Assembly (NCBI RefSeq): GCF_019175285.1
Contig: NC_056524.1
Location: 96,155,688 to 96,219,687, forward strand
Length of the DNA: 64,000 bases
Direction of reading: 5' to 3'
Source: Sceloporus undulatus
Taxonomy: Eukaryota > Chordata > Lepidosauria > Squamata > Phrynosomatidae
Numbering within the stretch: position 1 is the stretch's first letter; every line of letters begins with the position of its first letter. The position numbers were made by a program, and so were the translations under genes. Of this stretch, positions 59,878-64,000 are shown one piece after another. The notes below the pieces were generated by a model. It made no database searches and was not told the origin of the DNA. It saw only the letters and a list, made by a program, of their open reading frames with translations.

Positions 59878-60335
59878 AAAAATACAATGCTAAAATTGTA
59901 TGTTAACTTGACAGATCATGTAGAAAACTTACCATTATGGACCATTGACCTTCAAAACAATTCCTGTGCAGTCTTATTTATCGGGGCCAGATCATGTTTT
60001 AAATAGGACTAGAAACTGCCTTCAGTGAACTGATACACTTTGTGAAATCATTATTAAGGCATCAAAATAGACAGTTCAGTTACTAGATTTGTCTATTTTT
60101 GGTGTTTATTGCAGTGGTAACAGTTTGGGTCCAAGGTAGCTGATCTGCAGTTGTCTGGAGAGCAGCTGGAAGTTTTAAGTCCTATCTTAGAGGACCATAA
60201 AATCATGTTTTGAGAAGTATTTGTTTAACAAATCATGTTTTTCCATTTGTATTTAAGCACTATACTGTTTTGCACAGCTGAACATCTAGCATTTGTGTTC
60301 TTAAATTTGGGGCATTCTGTGAAACAATAAATATA
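59878..60335 (+). promoter_or_regulatory. SLC25A6: SLC25A6 3' UTR and poly(A) signal
   Basis: AATAAA at 60326-60331, about 450 bases after the stop. This is the first good hexamer. Confidence 0.65.
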
Positions 60336-62505
60336 ACTGTGATGAATTCACTGTTAAACCTTTATGTTCATGGCTAGCCCTGCTATGTAGCATAATATGA
60401 GCGGCTTCAGGCAGCACTTTTGGGGGGACAGAGGGGAGAGGATGGTGCAGGAAAACTTGCACTGTTTCATCCTAGAGGCTGGGATGGGCACCCTTTGGGC
60501 TATTCTTCAGGCATTTTTAACAATTCTCCTGATCATGAAACATCTTAATTATACTTTGATTTCACCTTGATGAAAAGTAAGTAAAACCATTTGAATGGGA
60601 CTCCAAGGATCCTGTTCTGAATATTGAGAAAATAGAACTTACAAAATACAAATAAAATAGCTTGGCAGTAATTGATTCTGTACTGGTACTGATTGGCTCT
60701 TTAGAGAAGTAGACAACAGTTCATTAAAACAACCGGGAGAGCAATTAGGAGATGTTGTATTTCAGTTTATCGATGAGTTGCAGTATTGAATAAATCTTAT
60801 TTCTCTATTTTCAGTACAAGGAGTATATTTAACAGCCCAAAACAAACATTGGCTTTATTACACAAGTATTAAAAATGTGGCATATTGTATCAGTTAAGTT
60901 ACAAAATGTGCATATGCTTAAAGTGGTGCAGCTAGCTAATTATACACACTTTCTGGTCTTACAGGGCCCTTTGGACAACCATTTGTATGACTTTTTTGTT
61001 TTTTAACTTAAGTTTTTAAAAAAATAAACAAATACTTTTCAAACAAAAATGGAACAGGTGTCATTTTGTTGAAATGGCTACTCACTCACTGTGTAAAAGA
61101 TAATGTAGCTTTTACAGTCTAAAGTTATCCAAAGGGCTTTTCCCTATGTCTTTATGTGAACTTTGGAGTTGGCTGTTTACGCTAGCAAAAGTTTTACTTT
61201 AACTGTGAAACAACTCCCCTCTCCTTCTGTGCCATGATAACTGCTTGAAGTAAAGTTGAAATAGAGAATATCCCTGGTTGACTCTTGATTACAAAACAAT
61301 TTTTAAAGGTAAAAGGATGCTGCAACAACTAGTGGCAACTCCCTACACTTCTACATAAGGTCCAACACCACTTGTACCACTCAGTTTTTGGGGTGAATAC
61401 CCAAGTGTTAAAGTCACTCAGTGAACCTATTCATTACATGCATAAAGGTGTATCAGTACATCAGTTTCAAACGTAAGTTCCAAAAAGGCTCTTCTAGGAA
61501 AATGTATTCGGTAGGATTATTCTCTTATTTGTTCACCATGCTCCCCCCCCCCAAAAAAAAACCAAATGAGAGTTGGAGGGAAACCAGAAAAAGAACTTTA
61601 AATCTTAGTTTTAATCTGTGATGTAACAGCCCATCTGCAAAGTAGTGTTCCAAACAGTGTTTGAAAACTATCAGATACTAAGCTAAGTAACAAGAGCTTC
61701 TCTGAAATTAAAACCTTTAAAAAATAAACCTCCGAACAATGGAGGTAGTCTTATTTTTGTATTTTATTTATAGATACTTTATATATAGATATTTTATATC
61801 TGCATTAATTAAAAAAATATATACACATTCATTTGTGTGTACTCACACACATGTAAAAATTACAAATATGTGTCCATTACTCATACTGGGGACTAATACA
61901 GCTTTAAGACAAGGGAGCCATAATACAGCAAATTATTTGGTTTATGAGTAGCTATTAATAATGAGACTAGTCTTCATCCCATTCTTGTAGAAGCTAGGGA
62001 AATGATGACTCTCAAATGCACATAATGGTTCTCACCCCCCATGAAGCCTTTGCTTCTAACGAGTGTAAATTCAGATGCAGTTAAAACTGACCAAAAAGTA
62101 AGCTGAACGCTTTACCTGTGTGTGGAATCTAAAAAGCTACTAATGGAAAACGATGAATGCAAGGCACACCAGAAATTCATTATTCAGCAGATTTGGAAAT
62201 TATAGCTTTTGTAATATATTGGGCTTTCTTCCATGAAGGAAGTATATGAATAAAAGGAGGCAGTGATCTGTTACCTGTATGATAGGAATGCACAGGTCAT
62301 GCTCTGAACAGATTTTGGAGGGCAAGCAGAAACTAGGGTTTACATTTAGATAGTAAGGAAATGACTGTGTCAGGCAAAGGATTCTTCAAGCTTGCAGTGG
62401 CAATGATGATTACTGTAAAGCACTGCTGCATAGAAGACTGGGATTGAATGGTGGAGGTATTGTAATAAATAATCTTAATATATTTGGTAAATTATAGTAA
62501 TATAA
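60336..62505. other. Downstream flank, no gene seen
   Basis: AT-rich DNA with scattered AATAAA motifs (60789, 61023). Open frames near 61421-61951 are low-complexity and lack any domain. Confidence 0.45.
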
Positions 62506-62736
62506 TACAGTGGCCCCATGTTATATGTTGGGGTTTGGTTCCAAGATCTCCCGTGGATAACAAAATCCGTGGATGCTCAAATCCCATTAAATATAATGAC
62601 AAAATGGTGTGTCCCTTATAAAAATTGGAAAATCAAGGTTTGATATTTGAAATTTGTACTTTTTTGGAACATTTTCAAACTGTGGATGCTTGAATCCGTG
62701 TATAAAAAAATCCGTGTATACGAAGGGCTAACTGTA
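62506..62736. mobile_element. Tigger/pogo-like non-autonomous element, copy 4
   Basis: CAGTGGCCCCATGTTATATG at the left and ACGAAGGGCTAACTG at the right, flanked by TA on both sides, with the shared interior GGTTTGGTTCCAAG and GTGGATGCTTGAATCC. Confidence 0.82.
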
Positions 62737-62960
62737 CTGCTTTTCTGATGAAAAATTATATTCCCCATAGTCATCTGTAGACTATCTCTCACCAGGGCCA
62801 AAAGAAAGCTGATGCTTTAGGAAACTGCACCGTGCAGAGGTACCTCCTGAGTACATGTTCCTCCCTCTCTCTTTCTGTGTCCCATCTTCATAAGCAGTGT
62901 TGCATCATTCACAAAATTCATTCTAAGAACATCCAGATTCGCTGATTTTAGAAATAAAAT

Positions 62961-62993
62961 TTCATTCATTCATTCATTCATTCATTCATTCAT
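62961..62993. repeat. (ATTC)n microsatellite
   Basis: Uninterrupted TTCA/ATTC units over 33 bases. Confidence 0.9.
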
Positions 62994-63394
62994 GTCTCCT
63001 GCATATGCACTTGCCATAAGATTTTACTATTCTTGATTTAATGTCAGAGAGCTCAGACTCAAGCCTCCTTGCCTTGTTAAAGCTTTATTAGCTTCTCTGG
63101 ACCCATATTGAGTCTGATGTGTTGAGAGGGGTAAGCAGGTGCAGGAGGATGTTTGGTGGGTTTCGAGGTCTTTAGGTTGCTTGGGACTGGGAAAGCATGC
63201 AGGCCTTTGGGGAGGGGCATGAGGTGTGAAGAATTTATAAAAGTGAAAACAAAGTGGTAGCCTCAGATCTGCAATTAACTTGCTGCTTAGCTGGACTTAG
63301 GAGTTGTGTACAATGGCAGGAAAGGCCGGGTTGGGGTTGGAGTTGGAAAATTCTGTCTATGTGACACATGTCCCGTCTTCACCCTGAGGGCAGC

Positions 63395-63954
63395 GTGATG
63401 CTGTATGCCGCACCACATGACCATATAACACCTATTTTGGAAGATCTACACTGGCTCCCAATCAGCTTCTGGGCACAGTACAAGGTGTTGGTTATCACCT
63501 TTAAAGCCCTATATGGCTTGGGCCCGGGTTACTTACGGGAACGCATCTCCCTATACAATCCGCCCCGCACTCTTAGAACAAGTGGGAAGAATCTGCTGGA
63601 GGTACCAGCATTCAAACATGTCTCTACTTCCCAAAAAGCATTCAGCATAGCTGCTCCTAGACTGGAACGGACTCCCAGAGGAGATTCGCCTTATTACATC
63701 CTTGGAAATTTTCAAGAAGGCGGTAACGACAAAGCTATTTTGCAGTGCATATCCTCCTGACCTTCTATGAAGACTATTGGTATGGAACGAGAGCACCTGA
63801 CCCTGTGATTGATTGATGTTTCATATTTTTAGCTGTGGTTTTAATTATGTGGTAACTAATGTTGTAAAATATTGTAATTGTTTTTAACTCTGTTGTGATC
63901 CCGCCTCAATCCATCGGGAGAGGCAGGAAGATATAAATAATAATAATAATAATA

Positions 63955-64000
<46 letters not shown>
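63395..64000 (+). mobile_element. L2/CR1-clade LINE 3' end with AAT/ATT tail, runs to window edge
   Basis: Encodes HDHITPILEDLHWLPISFWA, QYKVLVITFKALYGLGPGYL and RTLRTSGKNLLEVP. A 3' UTR with GATCCCGCCTCAATCC, GGGAGAGGC and ATATAAATAA follows, then (AAT)n(ATT)n from 63935 to the end. Same family as 9850 and 57171. 5'-truncated at about 63395. Confidence 0.85.

Overview
This window is eukaryotic nuclear DNA, most likely from a squamate reptile (a lizard, perhaps a pleurodont iguanian). The evidence is three vertebrate genes with GT-AG introns, plus a repeat landscape typical of squamates: tRNA-headed and 5S-headed SINEs, CR1, L2-like, RTE/BovB and Penelope-like fragments, many palindromic MITEs, Tigger-like elements and a SPIN hAT copy. 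Genus cannot be told from the sequence.

The genes, all on the plus strand, are P2RY8 (single coding exon, 468-1541), ASMTL (13 coding exons, 20199-50558) and SLC25A6 (4 coding exons, 52721-59877). The order and relative orientation match the mammalian pseudoautosomal block P2RY8-ASMTL-SLC25A6. All three reading frames are intact across the spliced exons: 357, 628 and 298 residues. They are neighbours by ancestry rather than by shared pathway: a G-protein-coupled receptor, a fusion of a Maf-type nucleotide pyrophosphatase with an O-methyltransferase domain, and the mitochondrial ADP/ATP carrier.

Region by region. 1-2.7 kb: end of a P2RY8 intron, coding exon and 3' UTR. 2.7-20 kb: intergenic, with palindromic MITEs, Tigger-like and mariner-like elements, L2-like LINE pieces (9.85-10.8 and 14.1-15.75 kb), an RTE/BovB relic (17.1-17.96 kb) and a MITE array that stops about 190 bp before the ASMTL start codon. 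20.2-50.6 kb: ASMTL, whose introns hold nested MITEs, SINEs, a Penelope-like relic, 5S-derived SINE pieces and a CR1 copy; a 10-N assembly gap lies in an AAT repeat at 45288-45297. 50.6-52.7 kb: a short intergenic stretch, another MITE pair and the CpG-rich SLC25A6 promoter. 52.7-60.3 kb: SLC25A6, with a multi-layer transposon nest in intron 1 and a SPIN copy with perfect 8-bp target duplications in intron 2. 60.3-64 kb: downstream flank with one Tigger-like element and an L2-like LINE end.

I found no RNA gene, CRISPR array or operon, and no recognisable endogenous retrovirus. The most notable points are the loss of substrate-pocket residues in the ASMTL methyltransferase half, the same MITE family lying about 200 bp upstream of two adjacent genes, and three relics of a 5S rRNA-derived SINE.
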